Positions 53,575-63,267 of a DNA stretch of 64,000 nucleotides are shown in pieces. Origin of the DNA: Kaustia mangrovi. Its GTDB lineage: Bacteria > Pseudomonadota > Alphaproteobacteria > Rhizobiales > Im1. The stretch covers positions 2,408,501 to 2,472,500 of the forward strand of contig NZ_CP058214.1 in assembly GCF_015482775.1 (NCBI RefSeq). The letters run 5' to 3'. Both the position numbers and the translations under genes were made by a program. A model generated the notes under the pieces. The model was not told the DNA's origin and made no database searches. It saw only the letters and a list, made by a program, of their open reading frames with translations. Positions within the stretch are counted from its first letter, which is position 1. Each line of letters starts with the position of its first letter.

Positions 53575-54465
53575 TCAGGCATGTGCGCCCTTGCGCCGAT
53601 GTTTCCGCTCCTCCTCCGGCACCGCGGAGAGGTCCTGGTCGTACACGATGCGCTCCGCACCCGAAAGCGCCATGAAGCGCTTGCCGCGGGCGCGGCCGAC
53701 GAGCGTGAGGCCGGCCTTCCGGGCGAGCTCCACGCCCCAGGCGGTGAAGCCCGACCGCGATATGAGGATCGGGATCCGCATCATCACGGTCTTGAGGATC
53801 ATCTCCGAGGTCAGCCGCCCGGTCGTGTAGAAGATCTTGTCGTCGGCCGAAATCCCGTTGAGCCGCATGAAGCCCGCGATCTTGTCGACCGCATTGTGCC
53901 GGCCGACATCCTCCATATAGACGAGCGGGCGGTCCTCCTCGCACAGCACGCAGCCATGGATCGCCCCGGCATGGAGATAGAGCGAGGGCTGCGTGTTGAT
54001 CTTGCGCATGAGGGTATAGAGCCACGACGTCCTGAGCTCGGCATCCGGCGGCAGGCGGACCGTCTCGAAGCTCTCCATCACGTCGCCGAAGATGGTGCCC
54101 TGCGCACAGCCGGAGGTGCGGATCTTCTTCTTCAGCTTCTCCTCGTAATTCGTCTCGCGCGCGGTGCGCACCACGACGACCTGAAGCTCCTCGTCGTAAT
54201 CGATGCCCGTGATCTCGTCGTCCCCGGCGAGCATGTTCTGGTTCGCGAGATAGCCGACGGCGAGGAGATCGGGATGGTCGCCGATGGTCATCATGGTGAC
54301 GATCTCCTGCCCGTTCAGGAACAGCGTCAGCGGGCGCTCATAGACGACCGGAACCTCCACCGGCCGGCCATCCTGGTCGACGCCGGTGACGACCTCCGAC
54401 AGGCGCGGGTCCTCCGGATCTGGCGCGACCTCGAACTCGCGCAGGGGCTTTGCGTTCTTCACCAT
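53575..54465 (-). CDS. fdhD: Formate dehydrogenase accessory sulfurtransferase FdhD
   Basis: 296-residue protein that moves sulfur from a cysteine desulfurase to the molybdenum cofactor, needed for formate dehydrogenase activity. Family motifs: [60 protein letters not shown] and [16 protein letters not shown]. The CxxC pair of E. coli FdhD is reduced to one Cys (SGCAQG). ATG 54465 follows GGGAGG. It heads the fdhD-mobA-mobB-moeA group and matches the separate formate dehydrogenase genes in this window. Confidence 0.94.
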   Translation of the reverse strand: MVKNAKPLREFEVAPDPEDPRLSEVVTGVDQDGRPVEVPVVYERPLTLFLNGQEIVTMMTIGDHPDLLAVGYLANQNMLAGDDEITGIDYDEELQVVVVRTARETNYEEKLKKKIRTSGCAQGTIFGDVMESFETVRLPPDAELRTSWLYTLMRKINTQPSLYLHAGAIHGCVLCEEDRPLVYMEDVGRHNAVDKIAGFMRLNGISADDKIFYTTGRLTSEMILKTVMMRIPILISRSGFTAWGVELARKAGLTLVGRARGKRFMALSGAERIVYDQDLSAVPEEERKHRRKGAHA

Positions 54466-54577
54466 CTCGTCGCGGCCTCCCAGGGGCTCCTGTCGGGAAT
54501 GGTCGATCCTGGCGCCCCGCCATGCAAGCCCCTTTGCGACAGGCGAAACGCCTTGCCGCATGCGGGCGGCGGCGCGG

Positions 54578-55744
54578 TCAGATCACATTCGCCTCGCGGA
54601 TCGGCTCGTTCCGCTCGATCCTTTCGTACCCGAAACGGGTAAGGTCGATGCTCGTGAACCGGCCATGGATGATAAGCTCGGTCACCGCCCGGCCGGCGGC
54701 GGGGGCCTGCTGGAGACCGTGGCCGGAGAAACCGTTGGCGAAATAGAGATTGGCGATGCGCGGATGGACGCCGATCACCGCATTCTGGTCGAGCGTGTTG
54801 TAGTCGTAGAAGCCGGCCCAGGCGCCGGTCATCTTGATCGCCTCGAAGGCCGGCACGCGTTCGGCGAGCCGGGGCCAGATCTCGCTGTCGAACCAGCCAT
54901 AGTCGACCTCCAGATCGTCGGTCGCCGGCTCCTGGTCTGCGGCGGGCGACATGCCGCCCACATAGTGCGCGCCCTCGCGGCGGAAATAGATGCCGGAGGG
55001 GGCGACCACCAGCGGCGTCTCGGGAAGCTGCTCGCGGCAGTCGAACACGAAGACGTAGCGCTTGCGCGGCTCGACCGGCAGGTCGACCCCCATCAGCGCC
55101 GCGACCCGGCCGGCATTGGGCCCCGCCGCATTGACCAGCGCGCCGCAGCCGATCTCGCGCCCGTCGGCCAGCCGCACGCCCGAGACCCGGCCGCCATCGA
55201 GCGCGGCGCCGGTCACCTCGCCGGTAATGTAGTCCACGCCGCGGGCCTGCGCGGCCTTGCGCATCAGCGACATCAGGCCGAACGGGTCGAGCCAGCCCTC
55301 CCCGGTCAGCCCCAGCGCCCCCGCCGCGATGCCCTCCAGCGACAGCCACGGAAACCGCTTCGCGAGATCGTCCGGATCGAGCAGGACGATGTCGGCACCA
55401 TGCGCCTTCTGCCGCGCGACATTCGCCTCCAGCACGGGCGTGCCGTCCTCCGACGCCAGCAGCATGTAGCCCTTCTCGCGGAAGGAGACGTCCGCATCCT
55501 CGCCGAAGCGCTCCTTCAGCGAGCGGACGAAGGACAGGCCGAACAGCGACATCTCGATGTTCTCCGGCGTGGAGAACTGCTGGCGCAGGCCGCCCGCGGA
55601 GCGTGCCGTCGCCGTGTCGGCATAGCCCGGATCCCTCTCCACGACCGCGATGCGGCCGTCGAACCCCGCCTCATGGCTCAGGAAATAGGCGACCGCGCTG
55701 CCGATCACGGCGCCCCCCACGATCACGACGTCATAATGCGACAT
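54578..55744 (-). CDS. FAD-dependent amino-acid/sarcosine oxidase-like protein (DAO family)
   Basis: 388-residue flavoprotein. N-terminal FAD motif YDVVIVGGAVIGSAVAYFLS, then TATARSAGGLRQQFSTPEN; C-terminal TLDQNAVIGVHPRIANLYFA and GFSGHGLQQAPAAGRAVTEL. It resembles single-subunit sarcosine/glycine oxidases and FOXRED1-type proteins. The exact substrate is open; it is a distinct paralogue of soxB in the window. Same strand as the fdhD group but separated by 112 bases. Confidence 0.87.
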   Translation of the reverse strand: MSHYDVVIVGGAVIGSAVAYFLSHEAGFDGRIAVVERDPGYADTATARSAGGLRQQFSTPENIEMSLFGLSFVRSLKERFGEDADVSFREKGYMLLASEDGTPVLEANVARQKAHGADIVLLDPDDLAKRFPWLSLEGIAAGALGLTGEGWLDPFGLMSLMRKAAQARGVDYITGEVTGAALDGGRVSGVRLADGREIGCGALVNAAGPNAGRVAALMGVDLPVEPRKRYVFVFDCREQLPETPLVVAPSGIYFRREGAHYVGGMSPAADQEPATDDLEVDYGWFDSEIWPRLAERVPAFEAIKMTGAWAGFYDYNTLDQNAVIGVHPRIANLYFANGFSGHGLQQAPAAGRAVTELIIHGRFTSIDLTRFGYERIERNEPIREANVI

Positions 55745-55994
55745 GCCATCCGTCTCTTGTGTCTGCTCGCCCGTCCACGGCGCCCGTCCACGACGCCTGC
55801 CTGCGCGCCGTCACTGTGCCCGAACCGGCACGCCCTTCCAAGGCGTGTCGGACATCTTTTAAAGCCCTCTCTGCCAAGGGAGGGGCGACGTTGTGCCGGG
55901 ACCGCCCTCGGCACTGGAATTGTGCGGTGCAATCGCTTAGGGTCGCGGTGGCCTTTCCGCCTGCCGATCAGCCGTTCAAGGGAGATTTCGCGAC

Positions 55995-56882
55995 ATGACC
56001 ATCAGGCCACGCCGCAGCGTGCTCTATATGCCGGGCTCCAATGCCCGCGCGCTGGAGAAGGCGAAGACGCTTCAGGCGGATGTCCTGATCCTCGATCTGG
56101 AGGACGCGGTGGCCCCGGAGGTCAAGGAGACGGCGCGCACGCAGGTCTGCGAGGCGGTCTCGGCCGGCGGCTACGGACGTCGCGAGCTCGTCATCCGCAT
56201 CAACGCGCCCGCGACCCCCTGGGGGCCCGAGGACCTCGAGGCGGCCATCGCCGCGCGGCCCGACGCGATCCTCGTGCCGAAGGTGAGCCGCGCCGACGAC
56301 GTCCGCGACATCGCCGACCGCCTCGCCGCCGCCGGCGCGCCCGGCGGCATCGGCCTGTGGGCCATGATGGAAACGCCGCTCGCCATGCTGAATGCCGGCG
56401 AGATCGCGGCGACCGCGGCCGATCCGCGCAACAGGCTCAAGGCCTTCGTCATGGGCACCAACGATCTCGCCAAGGAGACGCGCGCGGCGATCACGGCGGA
56501 CCGCGCGCCCATGCTCGCCTGGCTGTCGACCTCCGTCGCCGCGGCGCGCGCCTACGGCATCGACATCGTCGACGGCGTCTATAACGACTTCCGCAACGAG
56601 GACGGCTTCGCGGCGGAATGCGCGCAGGGCCGCGCGCTGGGCTTCGACGGCAAGACGCTCATCCACCCGAGCCAGATCGCCCCGTGCAACGCGGCCTTCT
56701 CGCCCGGCGCGGACGAGATCGCCGATGCCCGCGCCATCATCGCAGCCTTCCGCGAGCCGGAGAACGAGGGCAAGGGCGCGATCAACCTCGACGGACGCAT
56801 GGTGGAACGCCTGCATCTGGAGACGGCGAAGCGCACCGTGGCCATCGCGGAGGCCATCGCGTCGGCGGACGCGGATGCGTGA
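55995..56882 (+). CDS. HpcH/HpaI-type CoA ester lyase, resembling (3S)-malyl-CoA thioesterase Mcl2
   Basis: 295-residue member of the citrate lyase beta/malyl-CoA lyase family. Features: RRSVLYMPGSNARALEKAKT, the metal-binding LILDLEDAVAPEVKETAR, GLWAMMETPLAMLNAGEIAA and FDGKTLIHPSQIAPCNAAF. From memory the sequence is closer to Rhodobacter Mcl2 (malyl-CoA thioesterase) than to Mcl1 (malyl-CoA/beta-methylmalyl-CoA lyase). Either would act in the ethylmalonyl-CoA pathway. It is 16 bases upstream of mesaconyl-CoA hydratase, supporting that pathway. A pathway lyase must exist elsewhere if this is only the thioesterase. Confidence 0.82.
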   Translation: MTIRPRRSVLYMPGSNARALEKAKTLQADVLILDLEDAVAPEVKETARTQVCEAVSAGGYGRRELVIRINAPATPWGPEDLEAAIAARPDAILVPKVSRADDVRDIADRLAAAGAPGGIGLWAMMETPLAMLNAGEIAATAADPRNRLKAFVMGTNDLAKETRAAITADRAPMLAWLSTSVAAARAYGIDIVDGVYNDFRNEDGFAAECAQGRALGFDGKTLIHPSQIAPCNAAFSPGADEIADARAIIAAFREPENEGKGAINLDGRMVERLHLETAKRTVAIAEAIASADADA

Positions 56883-56898
56883 GGGGGACCGCAATCCC

Positions 56899-57957
56899 AT
56901 GACGACCACCGACAAGACCACGCCCGGCAATTTCTTCGAGGACTTCACCGTCGGCCAGACGATAGGCCACGCCACCCCGCGCACGGTGACGGAGGGCGAC
57001 GTCGCGCTCTATACCGCGCTCTACGGCACGCGCTTCGCCGTCCAGTCGGGCGCGGCGTTCGCCGAACAGGTGGGCTATCCGCGCATGCCGGTGGACGATC
57101 TGCTCGTCTTCCATATCGTCTTCGGCAAGACCGTGCCCGATATCTCGCTCAACGCGGTCGCCAATCTCGGCTATGCCGACTGCCGCTTCGAGGCGGCGGT
57201 CTATCCCGGCGATACGCTGTGGGCGACGTCGGAGGTGATCGGGCTGAAGGAGACCTCCAGCGGCAAGACCGGCATCGTCTATGTGCGCTCCACGGGCCGC
57301 AACCAGCGCGGCGAGACGGTGCTCGACTATGTGCGCTGGGTGATGGTCAGGAAACGCGACGAGGCCTCCCCGGCGCCCGATCCCGTCGTGCCGGACCTGC
57401 CCGGGGCCGTCGGCCCCGCCGTTCTGGGGGCGGCCTGCCCGACCATCGACCGCGGACAGTGGGACACCACGCTCTCCGGCAGCCCCATGCGCTGGAGCGA
57501 CTACCAGGCCGGCGAGCGGATCGACCATGTGGACGGCATGACGGTGGAGGAGGCCGACCACATGATGGCGACGCGCCTCTACCAGAATACCGCGCGCGTC
57601 CATTTCAACCAGTTCACGGAAGGCAAGGGCCGCTTCGGCCGGCGGCTCGTCTATGGCGGGCACGTCATCAGCCTCGCCCGCGCGCTGAGCTTCAACGGGC
57701 TCGCCAACGCGTTCCATGTCGCCGCCATCAATGGCGGGCGCCATGTCGCGCCGCTCTTTGCCGGCGACACGGTCTTCGCCTGGTCGGAGGTGACGGAGAC
57801 GGCGGAGCTGCCGGACCGCACCGATGTGGGGGCGCTGAGGCTGGTCACCCATGCGACCCGGGACCGGCCCTGCGCCGACTTCCCCGGCCGCACGGAAGAC
57901 GGCTACGCCGACGGCGTGATCCTGGAACTCGACTACTGGGTATTGATGCCGCGCTGA
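56899..57957 (+). CDS. mch: Mesaconyl-CoA hydratase (MaoC-like, double hot-dog)
   Basis: 352-residue enzyme that hydrates mesaconyl-CoA to beta-methylmalyl-CoA in the ethylmalonyl-CoA pathway. Two MaoC-like hot-dog domains: the first from FFEDFTVGQTIGHATPRTVT, the second near RIDHVDGMTVEEADHMMATR with the active-site NTARVHFNQFTEGKGRFGRR and YGGHVISLARALSFNGLANA. Length fits the family. ATG 56899 is preferred because GAGGGGG precedes it; ATG 56875 is in frame. Pairs with the upstream Mcl-type gene. Confidence 0.9.
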   Translation: MTTTDKTTPGNFFEDFTVGQTIGHATPRTVTEGDVALYTALYGTRFAVQSGAAFAEQVGYPRMPVDDLLVFHIVFGKTVPDISLNAVANLGYADCRFEAAVYPGDTLWATSEVIGLKETSSGKTGIVYVRSTGRNQRGETVLDYVRWVMVRKRDEASPAPDPVVPDLPGAVGPAVLGAACPTIDRGQWDTTLSGSPMRWSDYQAGERIDHVDGMTVEEADHMMATRLYQNTARVHFNQFTEGKGRFGRRLVYGGHVISLARALSFNGLANAFHVAAINGGRHVAPLFAGDTVFAWSEVTETAELPDRTDVGALRLVTHATRDRPCADFPGRTEDGYADGVILELDYWVLMPR

Positions 57958-57980
57958 CGCGCCAATGGGAGGACCCCGCC

Positions 57981-58274
57981 ATGCTGTTCGCCATCATCTG
58001 CACGGACAAGCCCGATCACGGCCATATCCGCGCCGGGACGCGCCCGGACCACTTGGCCTATCTCGCCGATCTCGGCGAGCGTGTGCGCATGGCCGGCCCC
58101 TTCACCGACGAGACGGGCGACAAGATGACCGGCAGCCTGATCGTCCTGGAGGCGGACACGGCGAACGAGGCACGCGAGATCGCCGCCCTCGACCCCTATG
58201 CGCGGGCCGGCCTCTTCGAGACGGTGGACATCCGCCCCTGGAACTGGGTGATCACGGACGGCAAGCCGCGTTAG
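57981..58274 (+). CDS. YciI-like protein
   Basis: 97-residue single-domain YciI protein, a ferredoxin-like dimeric fold related to Dabb domains. The conserved His-Asp pair is in RPDHLAYLADLGERVRMAGP and the end is YARAGLFETVDIRPWNWVI. Function is not established for the family. GGGAGGA precedes the ATG. It starts 23 bases after mesaconyl-CoA hydratase and 106 bases before the EVE gene; YciI and EVE genes are often neighbours in alphaproteobacteria. Confidence 0.9.
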   Translation: MLFAIICTDKPDHGHIRAGTRPDHLAYLADLGERVRMAGPFTDETGDKMTGSLIVLEADTANEAREIAALDPYARAGLFETVDIRPWNWVITDGKPR

Positions 58275-58380
58275 AGTGTTTTCCGAGCGGGCCGGTGCAG
58301 CAACAACCAGACAGGAAAACGCACAAGATCGTGCCTGCGGTCCGGCAGCCCCCGATCGAGCGGAAAGGAGCGTTGAGAGT

Positions 58381-58815
58381 ATGGCCTACTGGCTGTTCAA
58401 GTCCGAACCCGGCACATGGTCCTGGGAGGACCAGAAGAAGGCCGGCGACAAGGGCGCGGAATGGGACGGCGTGCGCAACCACCTCGCCAAGAACAACATG
58501 ATCGCTATGAAGCCCGGCGATCTGGGCTTCTTCTATCACTCGGTCAACGAGAAGCGGATCGTGGGCATCGTGTCGGTCGTGGCGGAGGCCCATCCCGATT
58601 CGACCGATCCGGAGGGGCGCTGGCTCTGTGTGGACGTCGCCGCGATGGAGGACATGCCGCGGCCCGTAACGCTCGAGGAGGTGAAGGCGGACCCCGCGCT
58701 CAAGGAGATGAGCCTGGTGAAGCATTCCCGCCTGTCCGTCCAGCCGGTGACGCCGGAGGAATGGCGCCTCGTCTGCCGCATGGGCGGCCTGGAGACCCCG
58801 CCGCTCAGCGAATAG
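58381..58815 (+). CDS. EVE-domain protein
   Basis: 144-residue EVE (PUA-like) domain protein. It begins MAYWLFKSEPGTWSWEDQKK and contains WDGVRNHLAKNNMIAMKPGD and GFFYHSVNEKRIVGIVSVV, the modified-base-binding pocket; the end PEEWRLVCRMGGLE is family-typical. Homologues bind modified nucleotides in RNA or DNA. Strong AAAGGAG ribosome-binding site. Likely in the same transcript as yciI. Confidence 0.93.
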   Translation: MAYWLFKSEPGTWSWEDQKKAGDKGAEWDGVRNHLAKNNMIAMKPGDLGFFYHSVNEKRIVGIVSVVAEAHPDSTDPEGRWLCVDVAAMEDMPRPVTLEEVKADPALKEMSLVKHSRLSVQPVTPEEWRLVCRMGGLETPPLSE

Positions 58816-59007
58816 GACCCGATCGGGCGAACCGCTCACGATCCCCCCAAAGGGGACGCGAGCGGGATTTGACAGATACGACATACACTTTTCGGTCTTT
58901 TTGTCGTAGAAGCGCAATTTGTGCGCGATGAAGGCGCGTCGCCCCGTAGGCGCCGCAAGACATTCGGATCCGGGTGGATATGTGCCACCCGTCACATGGG
59001 GGAAGAC

Positions 59008-59892
59008 ATGACTCTTCGTACGATTGGCCAGCGGATCCAGGGTTCGCTGTTCTGCATTGTCGCAATCGCGTTCATTGCGGCCATGTCCGCCGGGACAGCC
59101 TTCGCGGCCACGCCCGAGGGCTGGTCGCGGACGATGGTGGAGAAAGGCGACGTCCATCTCGAGATTTTCGAGCGCGGGAGCGGGAAGACCGTTCTGATGC
59201 ATCCCTCTCTCGGACGGCCGGCCCAGGACTTCGTAGGCCTCGCCAACAGCGTGGTGGAGGCGGGCTATCACGTGGTCCTCATCAATCCGCGCGGCATCGG
59301 CGCAAGCACCGGTCCGATGGACAAGGTGAAGCTGCAGGATCTCGGCAACGACGTCTGGATGGTCGCCGACCGGCTGAAACTCGACAAGGTCTTCATGCTT
59401 GGCCAGAATTTCGGCAATCGCGTCTCGCGGACGGTCTCGTCGCTCCAGCCCGACCGCGTGATCGGTCTCGTGCTGCTCGCCTGCGGCGGCGAGATCGAGC
59501 CCGACAAGGCGACATGGGAGGTGTTCTGGAAGATGTACGACCCGAGCCTCTCGCCGAAGGAGCATCGCGAGGCGGTGGCAAGCTCGATGTTCGCCAAGGG
59601 CAACGATCCCGATGCCTTCCTCGACGGCTGGCACCAGAAGACGGCAAAGCTTCAGGCAAGCGCCGCCGAGCGCACCGATTTCAAGCCGCTCTTCAATGGC
59701 GGCACGGCGCCCGCGCTCGTGGTCCAGGGGCTGCAGGACAAGATCGCGCCGCCCCAGAACGCCTTCGATTTCGTCACCAACCGCCCCGATGCGCGGCTGG
59801 TCGCCTTTCCGGATATGGGCCACGCGATGCTGCCGGAGCAGCCCAAGCACATCTCCGATGCCGTCATCAATTTCCTGAACGACCAGCAATAG
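59008..59892 (+). CDS. Exported alpha/beta-hydrolase-fold protein with an Asn at the nucleophile position
   Basis: 294-residue protein with a signal peptide (GSLFCIVAIAFIAAMSAGTA) and a complete alpha/beta hydrolase fold. The fold motifs include SGKTVLMHPSLGRPAQDF, VVLINPRGIGASTG and, at the end, PALVVQGLQDKIAPPQNAF (acid) and FPDMGHAMLPEQPKHI (His). The nucleophile elbow reads GQNFGNRVSRTV, so the usual Ser in G-x-S-x-G is Asn. That would abolish normal serine-hydrolase chemistry unless another residue substitutes. GGGGGA precedes the ATG. Alone between the EVE gene and a convergent LysR gene. Confidence 0.82.
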   Translation: MTLRTIGQRIQGSLFCIVAIAFIAAMSAGTAFAATPEGWSRTMVEKGDVHLEIFERGSGKTVLMHPSLGRPAQDFVGLANSVVEAGYHVVLINPRGIGASTGPMDKVKLQDLGNDVWMVADRLKLDKVFMLGQNFGNRVSRTVSSLQPDRVIGLVLLACGGEIEPDKATWEVFWKMYDPSLSPKEHREAVASSMFAKGNDPDAFLDGWHQKTAKLQASAAERTDFKPLFNGGTAPALVVQGLQDKIAPPQNAFDFVTNRPDARLVAFPDMGHAMLPEQPKHISDAVINFLNDQQ

Positions 59893-59988
59893 CGGGATCG
59901 TTCCGACAAACGGACATGCCGCCGGCGCGGCCGGCTCCGACGTGAGCGCGTCGGGCCGGCGGCTGTCCCCCCGGCCCGTCCCTGCCGC

Positions 59989-60912
59989 CTATCGGGCCTC
60001 CGGCGCGGGACCCGTCTCCGCCTCGATCATCTGCAGGAAATTGCGCAGCGTGGGCGTGGTGTCGTCGCGCCGCCACACGATCCCGGTCTCCAGCTCCGGC
60101 GCCTCGCCCGCAAGGTCCAGATAGCGCACGCCCGACCGCGCCAGATGACGCAGCGAGGCCGGAACGAGCGCGATGCCCATGCCCGCGGAGACGAGGCTGA
60201 TGATGGTCTGCATCTGGATGGCGTTCTGCACGATATGCGCCCTGCCGCCGCGCGCGGCGTAGTAGCCGGTGACCAGATCGTAGAAGGACGGGGCGACCCG
60301 CCTTGGAAAGACGACAAGCGGGGAGGATACGACGTCGGCGGCGGGCAACCGCCCCTGCGCCGTACCGAGGCGCCCCTCCGCGATCCAGCTTTCCGGCACC
60401 GCGGCGATGAGCGGTTCGCGCACCAGCCTGCGATAGGCGAAGCCGTCGGGAAGCTCGGTCTCGCGGTCGGGGATGACGATCCCGGCCTGGCCGCTCCCTT
60501 CCGTGAGCGCGGCGATCTGCATGTCGCTCGTGGCCTCCGTCAGGGCGAGCTCGACATCCGGGTAGAGCGCACGGAAGCGGTGGACCAGCGTCGGCAGGAT
60601 GCTGTAGTCGGCGGTGCTGACGAAGGACAGCTCCAGCCGGCCGGCGCTGCCCCTGCGGATCCGGTCCGCGATATCGCCGAGGCCGTCCACGGCATCGAGC
60701 GCGGCGCGGACATGGGGCAACCAGTCCGCGCCGAAGGGCGTCAGCGCCACGCTGCGCCTGGTGCGCGCGAAGAGCGGCGCGCCCAGATCGCGCTCCAGCG
60801 CCCTGATCGACTGGCTCAGCGGAGGCTGGGTCATGCCGAGCCGCCTGGCCGCCCGCCCGAAATGCAGCGTCTCGGCCACGGCCATGAAGTGCCTGAGTTG
60901 GCGAACATCCAT
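59989..60912 (-). CDS. LysR-family regulator divergent from ilvD
   Basis: 307-residue LysR regulator. Winged-helix domain RQLRHFMAVAETLHFGRAAR and MTQPPLSQSIRALERDLGAP; effector domain from about residue 90. The ATG at 60912 has AGGA nine bases upstream and avoids a long unlikely N-terminal extension. It is divergent from ilvD across about 100 bases with an AT-rich core (TAATAATATATTTTA), so it probably regulates ilvD. The effector is unknown. Confidence 0.88.
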   Translation of the reverse strand: MDVRQLRHFMAVAETLHFGRAARRLGMTQPPLSQSIRALERDLGAPLFARTRRSVALTPFGADWLPHVRAALDAVDGLGDIADRIRRGSAGRLELSFVSTADYSILPTLVHRFRALYPDVELALTEATSDMQIAALTEGSGQAGIVIPDRETELPDGFAYRRLVREPLIAAVPESWIAEGRLGTAQGRLPAADVVSSPLVVFPRRVAPSFYDLVTGYYAARGGRAHIVQNAIQMQTIISLVSAGMGIALVPASLRHLARSGVRYLDLAGEAPELETGIVWRRDDTTPTLRNFLQMIEAETGPAPEAR

Positions 60913-61016
60913 CCGTTCATATCCTGTGCGACCCAATAGCCGCTTAATAATATATTTTACTCTCCGCTTCGAGGCGGATAGCTTGCGCGCGCGATCACCA
61001 TCTCCGGGAGGGTTCC

Positions 61017-62876
61017 ATGCCACCGTATCGTTCGAGAACCAGTACCCATGGCCGCAACATGGCCGGAGCCCGCGGGCTCTGGCGTGCCACCGGCATGAAG
61101 GACAGCGATTTCGGCAAGCCGATCATCGCCATCGTGAACTCCTTCACCCAGTTCGTGCCGGGCCATATGCACCTGAAGGATCTGGGCCAGCTCGTCGCGC
61201 GCGAGGTGGAGAAGGCGGGCGGTGTCGCGAAGGAATTCAACACCATCGCGGTCGATGACGGCATCGCCATGGGCCATGACGGCATGCTCTATTCGCTGCC
61301 CTCGCGCGAGATCATCGCCGACAGCGTGGAATACATGGTCAACGCCCATTGCGCGGACGCCATGGTCTGCATCTCCAACTGCGACAAGATCACCCCGGGC
61401 ATGCTGATGGCCGCCATGCGGCTCAATGTTCCTTGCGTCTTCGTCTCCGGCGGGCCGATGGAGGCGGGCAAGGTGACCTGGGAGGGCAAGGACGTCTCGC
61501 TCGACCTGATCGACGCCATGGTGGCCGCGGCCGACGACAAGTATTCCGACGCGCAGGTCCAGGCCATCGAGCAGGCCGCCTGCCCCACCTGCGGCTCGTG
61601 CTCGGGCATGTTCACCGCGAACTCCATGAACTGCCTGGCCGAGGCGCTGGGCCTGGCGCTGCCGGGCAACGGCTCGACGCTGGCCACCCATGCCGACCGC
61701 GAGCGGCTCTTCGTGGAGGCGGGCCATCTGGTCGTGGACCTCGCGCGCCGCTATTACGAGCAGGACGACGCCTCGGTCCTGCCGCGCGCCATCGCGACGG
61801 TCGCGGCCTTCGAGAACGCCATGTCGCTCGACATCGCCATGGGCGGCTCCACCAACACCGTGCTGCATCTGCTGGCGGCCGCCAATGAGGGCGAGGTCGA
61901 TTTCGGCATGTCCGACATCGACCGGCTGTCGCGCAAGGTGCCCGTGCTCTGCAAGGTCGCGCCCGCCAAGAACGACGTGCACATGGAAGACGTGCACCGC
62001 GCCGGCGGCATCATGGCGATCCTCGGCGAGCTCGACCGCGCCGGGCTGCTGGACACGTCCGTCGGCTCGGTGCATGCCGAGACGCTCGCCCATGCGCTCG
62101 ACCGCTGGGACGTGGCCCGCACCAATTCCGAAAGCGTCCACGACTTCTACCGCGCCGCGCCGGGCGGCGTGCGCTCCACGACCGCCTTCTCGCAATCGCG
62201 CCGCTACGACACGCTCGACCTCGACCGGCAGACGGGCGCGATCCGCGATACCGACCACGCCTTCTCCAAGGATGGCGGACTGGCGGTGCTCTACGGCAAT
62301 CTCGCCGAGGATGGCTGCATCGTGAAGACGGCGGGTGTCGACGAGTCGATCCTCACCTTCTCCGGGCCTGCGCGCATCTTCGAGTCGCAGGACAGCGCGG
62401 TCTCCGCGATCCTGACCGGCAAGGTGCACGAGGGCGATGTGGTGCTGATCCGCTATGAGGGCCCGCGCGGCGGCCCCGGCATGCAGGAGATGCTCTACCC
62501 CACCTCCTACCTGAAGTCGAAAGGCCTCGGCAAGGCGTGCGCGCTGGTGACGGACGGCCGCTTCTCCGGCGGCTCCTCGGGGCTGTCCATCGGCCATGTC
62601 TCGCCGGAGGCCGCCGAGGGCGGCACCATCGGCCTTGTGGAGGAGGGCGACCGGATCGAGATCGACATCCCCGCCCGCAGGATCCACCTCGCCGTGGACG
62701 ATGCGGTGCTGGCCGAGCGCCGCGCCGCGCGCGAGGCGAAGGGCTGGCAGCCGGACGAGCAGCGCAAGCGCAAGGTGTCGAAGGCGCTGCAGGCCTATGC
62801 CGCGCTGACGACCTCCGCCGCCCATGGCGCCGTGCGCGATCCCGGCCAGCTCGCCGCGCATCCGCCGCGGAACTGA
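61017..62876 (+). CDS. ilvD: Dihydroxy-acid dehydratase
   Basis: 619-residue iron-sulfur dehydratase of branched-chain amino-acid synthesis, making 2-oxo acids for valine, leucine and isoleucine. It starts with [20 protein letters not shown]. Cluster cysteines are in [13 protein letters not shown] and [19 protein letters not shown]; the sequence [20 protein letters not shown] near the end is the active-site signature. Length is normal. GGGAGGG precedes the ATG. It is read alone, opposite the LysR gene. Confidence 0.96.
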   Translation: MPPYRSRTSTHGRNMAGARGLWRATGMKDSDFGKPIIAIVNSFTQFVPGHMHLKDLGQLVAREVEKAGGVAKEFNTIAVDDGIAMGHDGMLYSLPSREIIADSVEYMVNAHCADAMVCISNCDKITPGMLMAAMRLNVPCVFVSGGPMEAGKVTWEGKDVSLDLIDAMVAAADDKYSDAQVQAIEQAACPTCGSCSGMFTANSMNCLAEALGLALPGNGSTLATHADRERLFVEAGHLVVDLARRYYEQDDASVLPRAIATVAAFENAMSLDIAMGGSTNTVLHLLAAANEGEVDFGMSDIDRLSRKVPVLCKVAPAKNDVHMEDVHRAGGIMAILGELDRAGLLDTSVGSVHAETLAHALDRWDVARTNSESVHDFYRAAPGGVRSTTAFSQSRRYDTLDLDRQTGAIRDTDHAFSKDGGLAVLYGNLAEDGCIVKTAGVDESILTFSGPARIFESQDSAVSAILTGKVHEGDVVLIRYEGPRGGPGMQEMLYPTSYLKSKGLGKACALVTDGRFSGGSSGLSIGHVSPEAAEGGTIGLVEEGDRIEIDIPARRIHLAVDDAVLAERRAAREAKGWQPDEQRKRKVSKALQAYAALTTSAAHGAVRDPGQLAAHPPRN

Positions 62877-63267
62877 TCGCCCTCGCGGCACCGCACCGTT
62901 CGGGGGCCGGCGTGCCGCCCCCCCATCCTTGCCGCCGGTTCCCGGAGCGGACATGCCCTCGTGCCCCCTTGCGCGAGGCCGCATTGCCGCATGCCATGAC
63001 AACAGGCCGCCTCGTGACAGTACCGCACGCAACGGCCCCGGACGGCTCCAAACCGCCCGGTGACGCAAAATGATAAACCCCTTCCCGCCATCCACTGTAC
63101 TCTCGGCAAACGGAGCATCCGCCGGCTGCGGATCGCTGAGGCACAGATCGCTGACGCACAGACAGCGCACGACAGAACAAAGTCTTTGTCGGCACTGCTT
63201 CAGGTAACGCTGACCAGAACGGGCAGGATTGCCCGGCACATGCTCTGCCAATGGGAGGAACTGCAGT

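Noticed and set aside
61017-62876. Phosphogluconate dehydratase (Edd) instead of IlvD.
   Set aside because: Edd and IlvD are related, but the N-terminal [19 protein letters not shown] and overall pattern are those of dihydroxy-acid dehydratase.
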